This document shows positions 1-9,810 of a stretch of DNA of 64,000 bases, piece by piece. Below the pieces are notes generated by a model. It was not told where the DNA came from. It ran no database searches and saw only the letters and a list, made by a program, of their open reading frames with translations. Position 1 is the first letter of the stretch. Each line of letters starts with the position of its first letter. This DNA comes from Aliiroseovarius sp. Z3 (lineage in GTDB: Bacteria; Pseudomonadota; Alphaproteobacteria; Rhodobacterales; Rhodobacteraceae): contig NZ_JAFMZK010000008.1 in NCBI RefSeq assembly GCF_029105185.1, positions 124,001-188,000 of the forward strand. The letters run 5' to 3'. The position numbers and the translations under genes were made by a program.

Positions 1-3000
1 ACTCCGCCGCGCCCGCATTGGAGGGCGGTGCAAGCACACGCCGACGCACCAGGCGTTCTTCCCCATCCCGCAGCGCGACCAGATCATCTGGGCTGCTGCC
101 CGCAACCTCGGCCAACAAGGCGGCGGCGCAATCTGCGCTGCCGGGTTGCAGATCGACAAGCACCGCGCCCAGACCCGGCACCTCGCGTGGGGCGGATCGA
201 ACCACCCCCAGCAATGAGGCATTCCGGGGTGTGAACGTGACGCCATCCGCCATCGCATCTGGGTTGCTGGTCACAATGCCCAGGCGCGTTCCCGGCGACA
301 CCTCGGCCTGTTGCAACATCCGCGCGAGGTCATAGGCGTTTTCAAACACCTGATCACCCGCCAAGGACCAAAGTGACAGGATGCGGGGTGGCACGTCGCC
401 CAACGCCTGCCCCAACAGGTCATAATCCTCGGCACGGTCCGGGCGCAGGGTATAGCCGCCATCAATGGCCGCAAACGCATCCCCACGCATCACACGGATC
501 ACCTGCGCCCCGGCGGCCGCCAGTGCGTCCAGAATCTTTGCGGACAGGGCATCATCATTGGCAAAAACAAGCCACGGTCCCGACAGGTCCGCTGCCAACC
601 CTGTGCGCGGTGCGACCTGCCATTCCAGCTTCTCGAACCACATGTCGATGTCGTCGATCCGGGGAATTGCCAGCGCGTCATCATCCACGCTGTCCCCGGC
701 ACCCTTACCGGGTTCGATCCAATGCCGTTGCTTTTCAAACGCGTATGTCGGCAGGGACACGCGCTGGCCCGTGGTTGCGACAGCGTTCGACCAATCGACC
801 GAATGCCCCGCAGCCCATAGCCCACCGAACGCCGCAAGGGCCGCCCCATATTCGTCAGTGGTATCCGTCACCGCCGGCGCACTGGGCAGGATTGCAGCTG
901 CTGGATGATCGCCGACCGCCGCGCCCACCAGAGGGCCAAGGGTTTGGCCCGGGCCAACCTCGATCACAATCCGGTTGGGTGCATCAAGGGCGGCCGCGAC
1001 CGCATCGGTGAAGCGCACCGTGTGGCGCAAATGCCGAACCCAGTAATCGGCACAGGCCAGATCGTCATCCTGCGCCCAGTCGCCGCGCAGTGACGAGACC
1101 ATGGGCACTGTCGGTTGGGCGAACTGAACGCCGTCAAACCCGGCGCGGAACCGGTCCAACTGTCCGTCAAGCTGACGCGAATGGGCGGCCACGTCGATGT
1201 GAATGCGCCGCGCTTCGATTTCATCGCTGGCCAGTTTCTTCTCAAATGCCTCGATTTCGGACAAGGGGCCGGACACGACGGTGGTTTCCGCGGTGTTGAT
1301 CGCGGCAATGTCCAAGCCATCCGGCAGCATTGCACGGGTTTCATCCTCGGGAAACGGCACAGTCGTCATGGCACCCGTTGGGGCCGCATCCATCACCTGA
1401 CCGCGCAGGGTCACGATGGCAAGCGCGTCCGGCAGGGTCATGGCACCCGCGACAACCGCGCCCGCATATTCGCCCACGCTATGCGCAAGGATCGCGTCAG
1501 GCGTGACCCCCCAGCCTTTCCAAACCGCAGCATAGGCGTATTCCAGAATGAAAAGCGCTGGAATCGCATAGCCGGATTGGCCCAGTTTGCGGCGCGCCTC
1601 GGCATCCTCCAGCGCGCAGTCAAACATCACATGATACAGATCTTCGGGGGCCGTCTTGGGCAACGCGGCAAAGCACGCGCTGACCGCATCCGCAAACACT
1701 TTTGACTGTGCCAGCATCCCCGCACCCGCGCCGGGATATTGCGCCCCGCCGCCGGGGAACAGAAAGACAATTTGCGTCGGACCATCGGCTGCCTTGGCCC
1801 GTCGGGACAAAACAGAGTTCGCCTGCCCAAGCACGGTTGCAAGCTCATCCGCCGAACGCGCCGCGACAACGCGACGTTCCGTGAAAGCGCGCCGCCCTTC
1901 ACGCAAAGTATAGGCGATATCATTGACGGGCGGAGCATCTGTCAGAAACGCGTCCCACGCAGCGCGCCCGGCCTCCAGCGACGCGTCGGTGCGCGCCGAG
2001 AACGGGAAAAGTTGCCAGTTTCCATCACTCGCCGACGGAGCGCGTTCCGGGGCCTCTTCGACCACAACATGCGCGTTCGTACCACCGACCCCAAGCGAGT
2101 TTACGGCGGCGCGCAGCGGGACCTCCCCACCTTTCCAGTCGCGCCCATCAGCGACCACCTGGAACGGGCTGGCATCGAAATCGAACCGCTTGTTCGGGGT
2201 CGCGAAGTTCAGACTGGCGGGCAGGTAGTTATGGCGCATCGCCTCGACCACCTTGATCAGGCTGGCCGCCCCTGCCGCCGTATCCGTGTGACCGATATTG
2301 GTCTTGACCGAGCCGATGCCGATGCTGCCCTTGGGCGCGTCTCCGTAAACCTGATCCAGCGCCGACAGCTCGATCGGGTCACCAATCGGCGTGCCGGTGC
2401 CGTGCGTCTCGATATAGCTGATTGACGAGGGATCGACCCCGGCCAGCGCCACGGCCTCGGCAGCGGCCTCGGCCTGCCCGTCGACCGAGGGCGCAAGATA
2501 GCTGGCCTTGCCCGACCCGTCATTGTTGATCGCGCTGGCCAGAATGACCGCCTTGATGTCATCCCCATCCGCGATGGCATCATCATACCGGCGCAACACG
2601 ACCATCGCCGCGCCCGAGCCGAACACCGTGCCCTGACTGTCATCGTCAAACGCCCGGCACAGCCCGTCAGGTGACAGGATTTCACCGGGGGAATATCCAT
2701 ATCCCACCCGATGCGGCAGTTCGATCGTGACGCCGCCCGCCAGCGCCATGTCGCATTCCATGTTCAGAAGCGAACTGGCGGCCATATGCACGGCGACAAG
2801 CGATGTCGAACACGCGGTCTGCACCGCGACCGACGGCCCGGTCAGGTTCAGCAGATAAGACAGCCGCGTGGTCAGGAAATCCTTGTCATTGCCTGTATGG
2901 CGCAGCAGGAAATACCCGATCTCGTCCAGCAGCTCTGGGTTGGACAGAAGGTTGTACGGCATATAGGTCTGCATCCCGGACCCGGCATAGACCCCGATGC

Positions 3001-3352
3001 GCCCGTCGAAATTTTCCGGCATGTGGCCCGCGTCTTCCAATGCCTCCCACGAGCATTGCAGAAAATGCCGATGCTGCGGGTCCATGATCGATGCCTCCTT
3101 CGGGGAAAACCCGAAAAAGCCTGCGTCGAAACACTCCATATCCGGGAAAATATGCGCCACCTTCACATAGCGCGGATCGGCAAGCGTCTTGCGCGGCACA
3201 CCGGCGGACAGCAGATCGGCATCAGACAGGCGCGTTTCGCTGGACCGGCCATCCGCCAGCAGACGCCAGAAGTCACGCACCGTCGGGGCGGATGCAAAGC
3301 GCCCGGATCGCCCGACAATCGCGATCTTGTTGTGGTTGTTTTCTGCCGTCAT
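1..3352 (-). CDS. Type I polyketide synthase (KS-AT-KR...), partial at left edge
   Basis: An open frame starts at ATG 3352 and has no stop before the window edge, so at least 1117 residues are present and the C-terminus is missing. Residues ~8-430 are a ketosynthase: the active-site Cys is C181 (TACSTS), followed by the His motifs ETHGTGT and NIGHTDTAAG. Residues ~545-840 are an acyltransferase with the nucleophile motif AHSVGE; at the substrate-selecting HAFH/YASH position it reads AAHS. The last ~270 residues look like the structural (non-catalytic) half of a ketoreductase, so a KR and a carrier domain should follow outside the window. It lies 45 bp downstream of the NRPS on the same strand, so both are probably co-transcribed and this module extends the NRPS-bound intermediate. 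The extender unit is probably malonyl-type, but AAHS is not diagnostic. The product is unknown. Confidence 0.93.
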   Translation of the reverse strand, partial: MTAENNHNKIAIVGRSGRFASAPTVRDFWRLLADGRSSETRLSDADLLSAGVPRKTLADPRYVKVAHIFPDMECFDAGFFGFSPKEASIMDPQHRHFLQCSWEALEDAGHMPENFDGRIGVYAGSGMQTYMPYNLLSNPELLDEIGYFLLRHTGNDKDFLTTRLSYLLNLTGPSVAVQTACSTSLVAVHMAASSLLNMECDMALAGGVTIELPHRVGYGYSPGEILSPDGLCRAFDDDSQGTVFGSGAAMVVLRRYDDAIADGDDIKAVILASAINNDGSGKASYLAPSVDGQAEAAAEAVALAGVDPSSISYIETHGTGTPIGDPIELSALDQVYGDAPKGSIGIGSVKTNIGHTDTAAGAASLIKVVEAMRHNYLPASLNFATPNKRFDFDASPFQVVADGRDWKGGEVPLRAAVNSLGVGGTNAHVVVEEAPERAPSASDGNWQLFPFSARTDASLEAGRAAWDAFLTDAPPVNDIAYTLREGRRAFTERRVVAARSADELATVLGQANSVLSRRAKAADGPTQIVFLFPGGGAQYPGAGAGMLAQSKVFADAVSACFAALPKTAPEDLYHVMFDCALEDAEARRKLGQSGYAIPALFILEYAYAAVWKGWGVTPDAILAHSVGEYAGAVVAGAMTLPDALAIVTLRGQVMDAAPTGAMTTVPFPEDETRAMLPDGLDIAAINTAETTVVSGPLSEIEAFEKKLASDEIEARRIHIDVAAHSRQLDGQLDRFRAGFDGVQFAQPTVPMVSSLRGDWAQDDDLACADYWVRHLRHTVRFTDAVAAALDAPNRIVIEVGPGQTLGPLVGAAVGDHPAAAILPSAPAVTDTTDEYGAALAAFGGLWAAGHSVDWSNAVATTGQRVSLPTYAFEKQRHWIEPGKGAGDSVDDDALAIPRIDDIDMWFEKLEWQVAPRTGLAADLSGPWLVFANDDALSAKILDALAAAGAQVIRVMRGDAFAAIDGGYTLRPDRAEDYDLLGQALGDVPPRILSLWSLAGDQVFENAYDLARMLQQAEVSPGTRLGIVTSNPDAMADGVTFTPRNASLLGVVRSAPREVPGLGAVLVDLQPGSADCAAALLAEVAGSSPDDLVALRDGEERLVRRRVLAPPSNAGAAE

Positions 3353-3397
3353 GCGCTGATTCCTGCCCCCCCGATCGCGCCTCTACTTAAAAGCGTA

Positions 3398-6300
3398 TCA
3401 GCGCCGGCCCATCCGCGCCAGTCGCGCGGCGGCACGGGCTGCCCCCCGGCTGGCCGCCGTTTCTTTCTGCTCGCCTCCGTCAGACAGATGTGCGGCCAAT
3501 CCCCGAATGGTCGGGAACCGGAATAAGTCAGTGATCGCCACATCCCTGTGCAGCCTGTCTTTCAACAACCGCTGCACCTGCACGACCAAAAGCGAATGCC
3601 CGCCCAAATCGAAGAAGTTTTCCGTCACGGACACTTCGGACAGATCAAGGGCTGTCTTCCAGATGTCCGCCACGGTTTCTTCGACCTCGGTTCCGGCCTT
3701 TTCGATCCGGCCCGAGACATTGCCGACCGATGGAACAGGCAGGGCCTTGCGGTCAATCTTGCCATTCGGCGTCAACGGCATCCTGTCCATTGCCACGATG
3801 ATCGAGGGCACCATGAATTCGGGCAGATCATCGGCCAACGCAGCGCGCAAATCGTCCGGTTGTTGCGCAACCCCGTCGGCGGTTACATAGCCCACAAGCC
3901 GCTGATCCGAGGGGCCGAAGCTGATCGCCTTGACCACCGCATCTTGCACACCGGGCTGGGCGGCCAGCGTCGCTTCGATCTCGCCCAATTCGATCCGATA
4001 GCCGCGCACCTTAACCTGAGTGTCCATGCGGCCCAGGAATTCCAACGTTCCGTCCAGACGGCGGCGCACCAGATCGCCGGTGCGATAGAACCGCCCGTCG
4101 GGTGTTTCCACGAACCGCTCTTCGGTCAGATCGGGGCGTTTCCAGTAACCGACCGCCAACCCTTCGCCACCAATCCAAAGCTCGCCTTCGACAAGGTCCG
4201 GCAGCTCGCGCCCCTCGGGCGACCGAATGCTGAGCACCGTGTTGGTTACCGGGTCGCCCAACGGAATGCGTTCGTCCACACGATCCAACTTGGCCACCGA
4301 TGACCAGATTGTCGCCTCGGTCGGGCCATACATGTTCAGAAGCGTGCCCGACATGGCATCGCGAATGGTGCGGGCAAGGTCGGGTGGAAACGCCTCGCCG
4401 CCCACCATCATCACGTCAAGATGTCCAAGCGCCATCTTCCCGGCGTCATCAGCCGCCAGCAATGTCGCCATCGGGGGCGTGCATTGCAAATGCGTGATAT
4501 CGCGCTCCATGATCTCTTCCGCGACGGTCGCCTTGCGATCTACCCCGCCTTCGTTCTCGAGCGTGTTCATCAACGCCTTAATGTTCGGCAGATTTTCCAG
4601 AACCACATCCGTGTCGATACCGAAATCGATCAGGCAGGCGATCTCGTCCACGCCCATTTCGGCAACCCGGCGCACGATCTCACCCGCGCTGTCGGGCGTG
4701 CCGAACAGGCCCGATGTGCGATAGTAGCGGTCAAACGCATGATCCAGCAGCACGTCGAGGTCTTCCGGCGACAGCTCTTCCTTCTCGAACATCTCCTGCG
4801 GGGTCAGGCCCTTGCCTTCGGCCCGCTCGGCAATCAGGGGTGAAGTCCAGGAGGCCTTCTTCAGCAAATCGACCGAGCTGCGCAGATAGGATTTCATCGG
4901 TTCACGCGCCAGTTCGCGCACCGTATCTTCATCGTCCCCGACAAAACTGTGCAACATCAGAACGACATGACCTTGTCCATTATGCCCCGCATCACGCCAC
5001 GCGACGCGATAGGCGCGAATTTTCTCGGCGACCTCTTCAAAGCTCTGCCCCAGAAGATGCGTCAGCACACCACAGCCCAGCTTGGCAGCCGCCGCGAATG
5101 TTTCGGGGTTGCCAGCGGCGGTCAGCCACAGGGGAATGTCCTTTTGCACCGGACGCGGGTGGATTTCCAACGCGACCGGCTTGCCGTCATGGCCATCGAA
5201 GCTGAGTGTTTCGCCCTGCCACAGCTTGCGCAATGTCGCGACGCTGTCCAGCATCGACTCTTTCCGGTCAGCGAAGTTGGTCGGGTTCAGGATAAAATCG
5301 TTGGGCTGCCAGCCCGATGCCAGCGCCACCCCTGCCCGCCCGTTGGACAGGTTGTCGACCAGCGCCCAATCTTCGGCGATCTGGACCGGATGGTGCAGCG
5401 GCACAACGCAAGACCCGGCGCGCAGTTGGACGTTTTTGGTGATCCCCGCAACCGCGGCGGCGGCAACGGCAGGGTTGGGATAAAGCCCGCCGAAGGCATG
5501 GAAATGGCGTTCGGGCGTCCAGATCGCGTGAAACCCGTTTTCATCGGCAAACCGTGCGCCTTCCAGCAGCAGGCGATAGGCGTGATGGCCCGACCCCGAT
5601 GCCTCGGACGCGAAATAGAACAGCGAAAAATCGGGCAGCCGTGTTTCGCTGGCCCCGTCGCTTTGCAAGACCAGCGTGGCCCCGCGTGAAAGGATCCAGA
5701 ATATCTCTAGCACCGAGATGTCGAACGACACCGACGTGACGCCCAGAATGCGGGCTTTTTCGGTCAGGGGGACTGCCTCGTCCATTGCGGTAAAGAAGTT
5801 CATCACCGTCTTGTGCGGGATCATCACGCCTTTGGGCTTGCCAGTCGAACCTGAAGTATAGATCAGGTTGAACAGGTCTTCCGACGTACCCGCCATGTCA
5901 AACGGACGGTCACTGGTGGCCTGCGGGAAGATCGTCTTGTCCGGGTCCAGCGCCAGCCGCGCCGCCGCCGAGGCGCTGGCGACGATCAAATGCGCCTCGC
6001 TATCCTCGACCATATAGGTGATGCGGTCCGCCGGGTATGACGGGTCCAGCGGCAGATAGGCGGCGCCGGTTTTCAGGATCGCCAGCATCGCAATGACCAG
6101 ATCGGCAGAGCGTTCCAGACACAGCCCGATAATCTTGCCCCGCGCTGCCCCGCGTTCGGCAAGGGCAGCGGCAAGCGCGTCTGCGGCCTGATCCAGCTCG
6201 CGATAGGTGAATTGCGCCTCACCTACCTCAAGTGCAGGGGCATCGGGGGTTGCGACCACCTGCGCGGCGAAGGCTTCATGCACACGGTTGGTATGGTCGA

Positions 6301-7840
6301 ATGCCTCGCCCAACCGGGCGGCGGGCGTGGGTGCCCCCAACGGAAGGGCTGCCAGTTTCGCATCGGGTGACGCCTGAAACGCATTCAGAAAGACCGCGAA
6401 ATCCTTGGCGATTGCGGTCGCCACGTCCGCGTCAAACAGACCATCGCGCACATGCAGCGCCATCGGGGCGGTGGTCAGCGCAATCGCCGTGCCAACCGGG
6501 ATCGCACCTGTGTCACACCCGACCACCGACAATGCCTGCGCAATATTCTCACGCTTGTCAGCATCCCCCAATCGCGCAGGAAGATCGGCAGCCATCGGGA
6601 CGGCAGATCTAAGCCGCTTTCGTGCCGCCTGCACCTGCCCCACAAGGTCCGCGCCGCGCGTGCTTTCAGAAACGGAAAGGGTGATCGGCAAGGTCTGCGC
6701 AAGCGCGGGATGAGGCGCGGCGGTCGGCAATGCCAGCGACACCGCCGTCTGTCCCGTCAGCCCGACAACCCAGCCCCCCCATGCGGCGACCAAGGTATCG
6801 GCATCCACGGGTGTGCCCTCAAGCGGCACAATCTGCATACCCTGCCCCGCACCATGCGCGCGCGGATAGGGCGGGATCGCGGCAGGCACACCGGATTGCA
6901 GCGTGGCCAGCCAGTCGTCCTCGCCCGTTGCGACGGCGGCCAGAAGGTCATCAGGCACATTTTCAACCGCTGGCAAAAGCGCGCCCTTCAATGGGGCAAG
7001 ATCTACCGGCCCGCCCGCCAGATCGGTCAGTCCGGTCAGCGTCACATTGTGATCCGCGGCGGCGATCGTCAGATGATCGGCAGCGACGTCAATGACCGTT
7101 CCAGCGGGTGCCGTTGTTTCAACGCCAACCTCAACCCCCGCGACCATCACCACCTGCTGGCCGGTCCATAGTTTGGCCCGCCCAATCGGGTTGGTCATCG
7201 TGCCGAAATCCATCGCCCGCACATATCGACCAAGCGCCTCGGCCGTCGTGGTCAGATTCAACAAACCCAGCGCGGCGGGTCGATCTGTGCGGGTATAGAC
7301 GCGATGGGCCACACCCAGCGGCTCTGGCTGTGTGGACCCGGTTTCAAGCATGGTCAGCAGATCGACAAAGGACGCCTGTGCCGCCTCATAACACCTGGTG
7401 TTCAGGCTGAACGTGGTCTCGCCCTCGGCAATCTCGAAACTTGCGCTCAGCAGGGCAGCTTCGGCGATCATACCCGCGCCCAGCCTGTACCACGTCACCG
7501 CATGGGTTTTCTGCCCCTCCCAAACCGACCAGAAAGGCACATTGGCCCCGGCACGCTGCGGCAAGGGACCGTCATGCAGGTTGATGGCAAAACGGCTTGC
7601 GACATTGATCACGTCGTCTGGAAGGGCGCGGGTGTTTGCGATGCTGAACAGATAGTCGCACGTCACGCCCGACATCTGCGGATCGTCCAGCGTCCCAATC
7701 CAGCGATGCCCGTTTCCGTCCGCCCAATGTCGCAAGCCCGGATCATCGGTCATAATGCCCGCGATCTGATGCCCTTTTTCTGCAAACACGTCCGCGCATT
7801 GCGCCAGAAGCGTCCCGTCCCCACAGAATACAGCCTTCAC
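3398..7840 (-). CDS. NRPS: formyltransferase-like / truncated C / A with inserted luciferase-like monooxygenase / PCP
   Basis: 1480 residues. Residues 1-300 resemble a methionyl-tRNA formyltransferase (INLHDGPLP, N87/H89), but the third catalytic position, the Asp of DxGxI, reads GAGMI, so formyl transfer is doubtful. Residues ~380-500 look like only the C-terminal part of a condensation domain, with no HHxxxDG motif. The adenylation domain starts at ~515 (YTSGSTGKPKG at 661, A4 core at 702-725), is interrupted at ~735-1090 by a luciferase-like flavin monooxygenase (bacterial LLM fold), and resumes at ~1115 (NMYGPTE at 1169, YRTGDL at 1252, NGKIDR at 1359). A carrier domain follows with pantetheine Ser S1416 (GGHSLL). 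A domains carrying monooxygenase inserts are known in myxobacterial NRPSs such as MtaG. It probably loads one amino acid, oxidises it on the enzyme and passes it to the PKS downstream. Confidence 0.95.
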   Translation of the reverse strand: MKAVFCGDGTLLAQCADVFAEKGHQIAGIMTDDPGLRHWADGNGHRWIGTLDDPQMSGVTCDYLFSIANTRALPDDVINVASRFAINLHDGPLPQRAGANVPFWSVWEGQKTHAVTWYRLGAGMIAEAALLSASFEIAEGETTFSLNTRCYEAAQASFVDLLTMLETGSTQPEPLGVAHRVYTRTDRPAALGLLNLTTTAEALGRYVRAMDFGTMTNPIGRAKLWTGQQVVMVAGVEVGVETTAPAGTVIDVAADHLTIAAADHNVTLTGLTDLAGGPVDLAPLKGALLPAVENVPDDLLAAVATGEDDWLATLQSGVPAAIPPYPRAHGAGQGMQIVPLEGTPVDADTLVAAWGGWVVGLTGQTAVSLALPTAAPHPALAQTLPITLSVSESTRGADLVGQVQAARKRLRSAVPMAADLPARLGDADKRENIAQALSVVGCDTGAIPVGTAIALTTAPMALHVRDGLFDADVATAIAKDFAVFLNAFQASPDAKLAALPLGAPTPAARLGEAFDHTNRVHEAFAAQVVATPDAPALEVGEAQFTYRELDQAADALAAALAERGAARGKIIGLCLERSADLVIAMLAILKTGAAYLPLDPSYPADRITYMVEDSEAHLIVASASAAARLALDPDKTIFPQATSDRPFDMAGTSEDLFNLIYTSGSTGKPKGVMIPHKTVMNFFTAMDEAVPLTEKARILGVTSVSFDISVLEIFWILSRGATLVLQSDGASETRLPDFSLFYFASEASGSGHHAYRLLLEGARFADENGFHAIWTPERHFHAFGGLYPNPAVAAAAVAGITKNVQLRAGSCVVPLHHPVQIAEDWALVDNLSNGRAGVALASGWQPNDFILNPTNFADRKESMLDSVATLRKLWQGETLSFDGHDGKPVALEIHPRPVQKDIPLWLTAAGNPETFAAAAKLGCGVLTHLLGQSFEEVAEKIRAYRVAWRDAGHNGQGHVVLMLHSFVGDDEDTVRELAREPMKSYLRSSVDLLKKASWTSPLIAERAEGKGLTPQEMFEKEELSPEDLDVLLDHAFDRYYRTSGLFGTPDSAGEIVRRVAEMGVDEIACLIDFGIDTDVVLENLPNIKALMNTLENEGGVDRKATVAEEIMERDITHLQCTPPMATLLAADDAGKMALGHLDVMMVGGEAFPPDLARTIRDAMSGTLLNMYGPTEATIWSSVAKLDRVDERIPLGDPVTNTVLSIRSPEGRELPDLVEGELWIGGEGLAVGYWKRPDLTEERFVETPDGRFYRTGDLVRRRLDGTLEFLGRMDTQVKVRGYRIELGEIEATLAAQPGVQDAVVKAISFGPSDQRLVGYVTADGVAQQPDDLRAALADDLPEFMVPSIIVAMDRMPLTPNGKIDRKALPVPSVGNVSGRIEKAGTEVEETVADIWKTALDLSEVSVTENFFDLGGHSLLVVQVQRLLKDRLHRDVAITDLFRFPTIRGLAAHLSDGGEQKETAASRGAARAAARLARMGRR

Positions 7841-7983
7841 GATCGAACTCCTACAACAGGTCTTACCACCGGCCCTAATATGGCCGGTTCATCGCGCGCG
7901 GTCTGGATGATCTAGTCAACGACATTGTTGCCCGTAAGACAACCGGTACGCCTGCAAAAGTTCACCCACGCCGAAGCGTCGGG

Positions 7984-8799
7984 TTAATCTTTTGCAAACA
8001 ATGGCTTGGTCCCATACCGCGCAAAAAACACGGCGCTGAGAGTGAAATAGAACATGGCGAACCCCCAATAGGTCGCAACCCCGCCCGTCGTCGGAGCGAT
8101 GGGGAACACCAGAATCGAGCTGTTAAAGAAGATCTGCATGGTCAGCACCACCAGCCCGCTGCCGGTGCGCGCATAGAAATACGCGCACATGATCGCGATA
8201 CCGGTCTGGTTCAGCAAAAGCCCCCCCAAGGGCAGTTCGGGCACAATGCCGATCTGCAAAAACACCATCGGGGTCCACCATGCCGTCCAAAACAGCCCGA
8301 CAATCAGGGCCGACACGAAGGGGGTGAACCGCACCGACAGTTTCTGAACCGCGTAACCGATCCAGACGATCTCACCGATGAAAGAACTGATGACGATCAC
8401 CATCAGCAACCGTGGGCGCGAGATGACCTCGAAACTGGCGTGGACTTCGGACAATCCGGTGCCAAGGATCAGGCCTTTCAGGACCAGCACAATTATGGCG
8501 TTCATCGCCCCCCAAATGGCCGCCAGAAGGAACCATTTCGGGGCCACGCGCCATACGCCCATAGGTTTGATCAACGACCAGACACCACCCATCTGGCGCG
8601 CCAGATACACAACAAATACGAGATACGAGGCCAGAAGGATAAACCGGCCCCAATTGTACAGGCTGCGCGGCAAAATCCCGTTTGCGATCGCTGTGATGAA
8701 ACAGGCGTTCAGGATGACGATCCCGAACAGGAACACCCAGACTTCGTGGCGGCGCAAAGTGCCAAGCAGACCTGACCCGGACGCTGTATCGGCGGTCAT
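7984..8799 (-). CDS. CPBP/ABI-like integral membrane protein, degenerate protease motif
   Basis: 271 residues with about eight hydrophobic segments. The segment around SSFIGEIVWIGYA occupies the place of the EExxxRG motif of CPBP (CAAX prenyl protease/bacteriocin-processing) proteins, but the first Glu is Gly and the Arg is Ile, so proteolysis is doubtful. An upstream ATG at 8841 exists. I prefer 8799 because it forms an ATGA overlap with the stop of the preceding methyltransferase gene, which suggests translational coupling. It lies 143 bp upstream of the NRPS on the same strand. Possible roles are maturation or self-protection for the NRPS-PKS product, or a membrane part of the exopolysaccharide locus. 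The fold assignment rests on topology and the relic motif only. Confidence 0.7.
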   Translation of the reverse strand: MTADTASGSGLLGTLRRHEVWVFLFGIVILNACFITAIANGILPRSLYNWGRFILLASYLVFVVYLARQMGGVWSLIKPMGVWRVAPKWFLLAAIWGAMNAIIVLVLKGLILGTGLSEVHASFEVISRPRLLMVIVISSFIGEIVWIGYAVQKLSVRFTPFVSALIVGLFWTAWWTPMVFLQIGIVPELPLGGLLLNQTGIAIMCAYFYARTGSGLVVLTMQIFFNSSILVFPIAPTTGGVATYWGFAMFYFTLSAVFFARYGTKPLFAKD

Positions 8800-9629
8800 G
8801 TATTTCGCGGCTTGGAGTTGGTTGCCATCATCATGATCCATCGGATTGGACCCATCTGGTGTTCTTCTTCAAATCGAACATGATAATCAAATTTTTCCAA
8901 TATACGTTTGTAGTTATGCGAGAACGAATTCTCTTGCCCAAAAATATGGCTGTCGGGATCATTTTGCAAATCGTGCTCAGGGTCAAGGGGTTCGACAAGT
9001 GCGATCACACTACCATGCTGCTGTGTATGACGCTGAAACAGCCGGTTTAACCCGCGTTGCGAGAAATATTCCAACACGCCGCCATAGGTAAACAATAACG
9101 TCCCCGGCCCGGTGTTTTCCGGCACCCAGTCCTGTGCATTCTCGGATACGAAATTCAGCGCGTGATTGTCGGCATAACGCGTCTTGTTGGCGTCGATGAT
9201 CATCGGGTTGATGTCCAGCCCGGTGAACCGCTTGATACCGGTCAGCCGCTTCGCGCAATATTCCAGCACCCGCCCATCGCCGCAACCGACCTCGATCATC
9301 TGGTCGATGCTGTTGTCCTGCATGTAATCTTCGATCTGATCGACCAGCTTTAGATGCGGCCCAAGGAACCAATCCTGAAACCGATGTCCATAGAGCATAT
9401 AGAAATCGTTGCCAGTATCGGTCTTCCAGAACTGGTGCAGCGTGTTCTGACTGGTTTGGTCATCGCCCTGTTTCTTTGCCCGCTGGCTGCGGGCATAAAG
9501 GATGGCACGTTTCAAACGCAGATCGCGCCCGCTGTGTTGTCCGGTCTCAATTTCCTCGACGACGCGGGGAAACAGCGTTTCCCCTAAACGCCCGGCCAGC
9601 AGCTTGGCTTGCTTCTTGAGGAGGCTCAT
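8796..9629 (-). CDS. Class I SAM-dependent methyltransferase
   Basis: 277 residues. SAM-binding motif I is MIEVGCGDGR at about residue 112, followed by an acidic loop (FTGLDINPMII) and a post-motif strand TLLFTYGGVLEYF, all typical of the Rossmann-fold methyltransferase family. The N-terminal ~60 residues are basic and helical, with no signal peptide, so the protein is cytoplasmic. The start is backed by a good ribosome-binding site (AAAGGAGAGG) just upstream of ATG 9629. It overlaps the next gene by 4 bp. The acceptor cannot be read from sequence; it could be a sugar of the adjacent polysaccharide or the NRPS-PKS product, because the gene sits between those two loci. Confidence 0.85.
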   Translation of the reverse strand: MSLLKKQAKLLAGRLGETLFPRVVEEIETGQHSGRDLRLKRAILYARSQRAKKQGDDQTSQNTLHQFWKTDTGNDFYMLYGHRFQDWFLGPHLKLVDQIEDYMQDNSIDQMIEVGCGDGRVLEYCAKRLTGIKRFTGLDINPMIIDANKTRYADNHALNFVSENAQDWVPENTGPGTLLFTYGGVLEYFSQRGLNRLFQRHTQQHGSVIALVEPLDPEHDLQNDPDSHIFGQENSFSHNYKRILEKFDYHVRFEEEHQMGPIRWIMMMATNSKPRNT

Positions 9630-9810
9630 GGCGATCCTCTCCTTTATGTCGAAATAAAATGCTCTTCAAAACTTCACGCGGACCTGACGGGCCAATCGAA
9701 ATTCTTGACCAAAAGCCTGACGCGCAAGGCGCAGCATAGCACTATTTCAACAAAAAAACGAGCGTTTAACCTGTTCACAAGTTTGACAACCTGCCAACCG
9801 GCTGCCCGGT

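Noticed and set aside
9673-9679. Isolated TTCACGC between the methyltransferase and pssE-like genes
   Set aside because: No second heptamer at 11 bp; a 7-mer is expected by chance several times in 64 kb, as is the inverted copy at 46064-46070.
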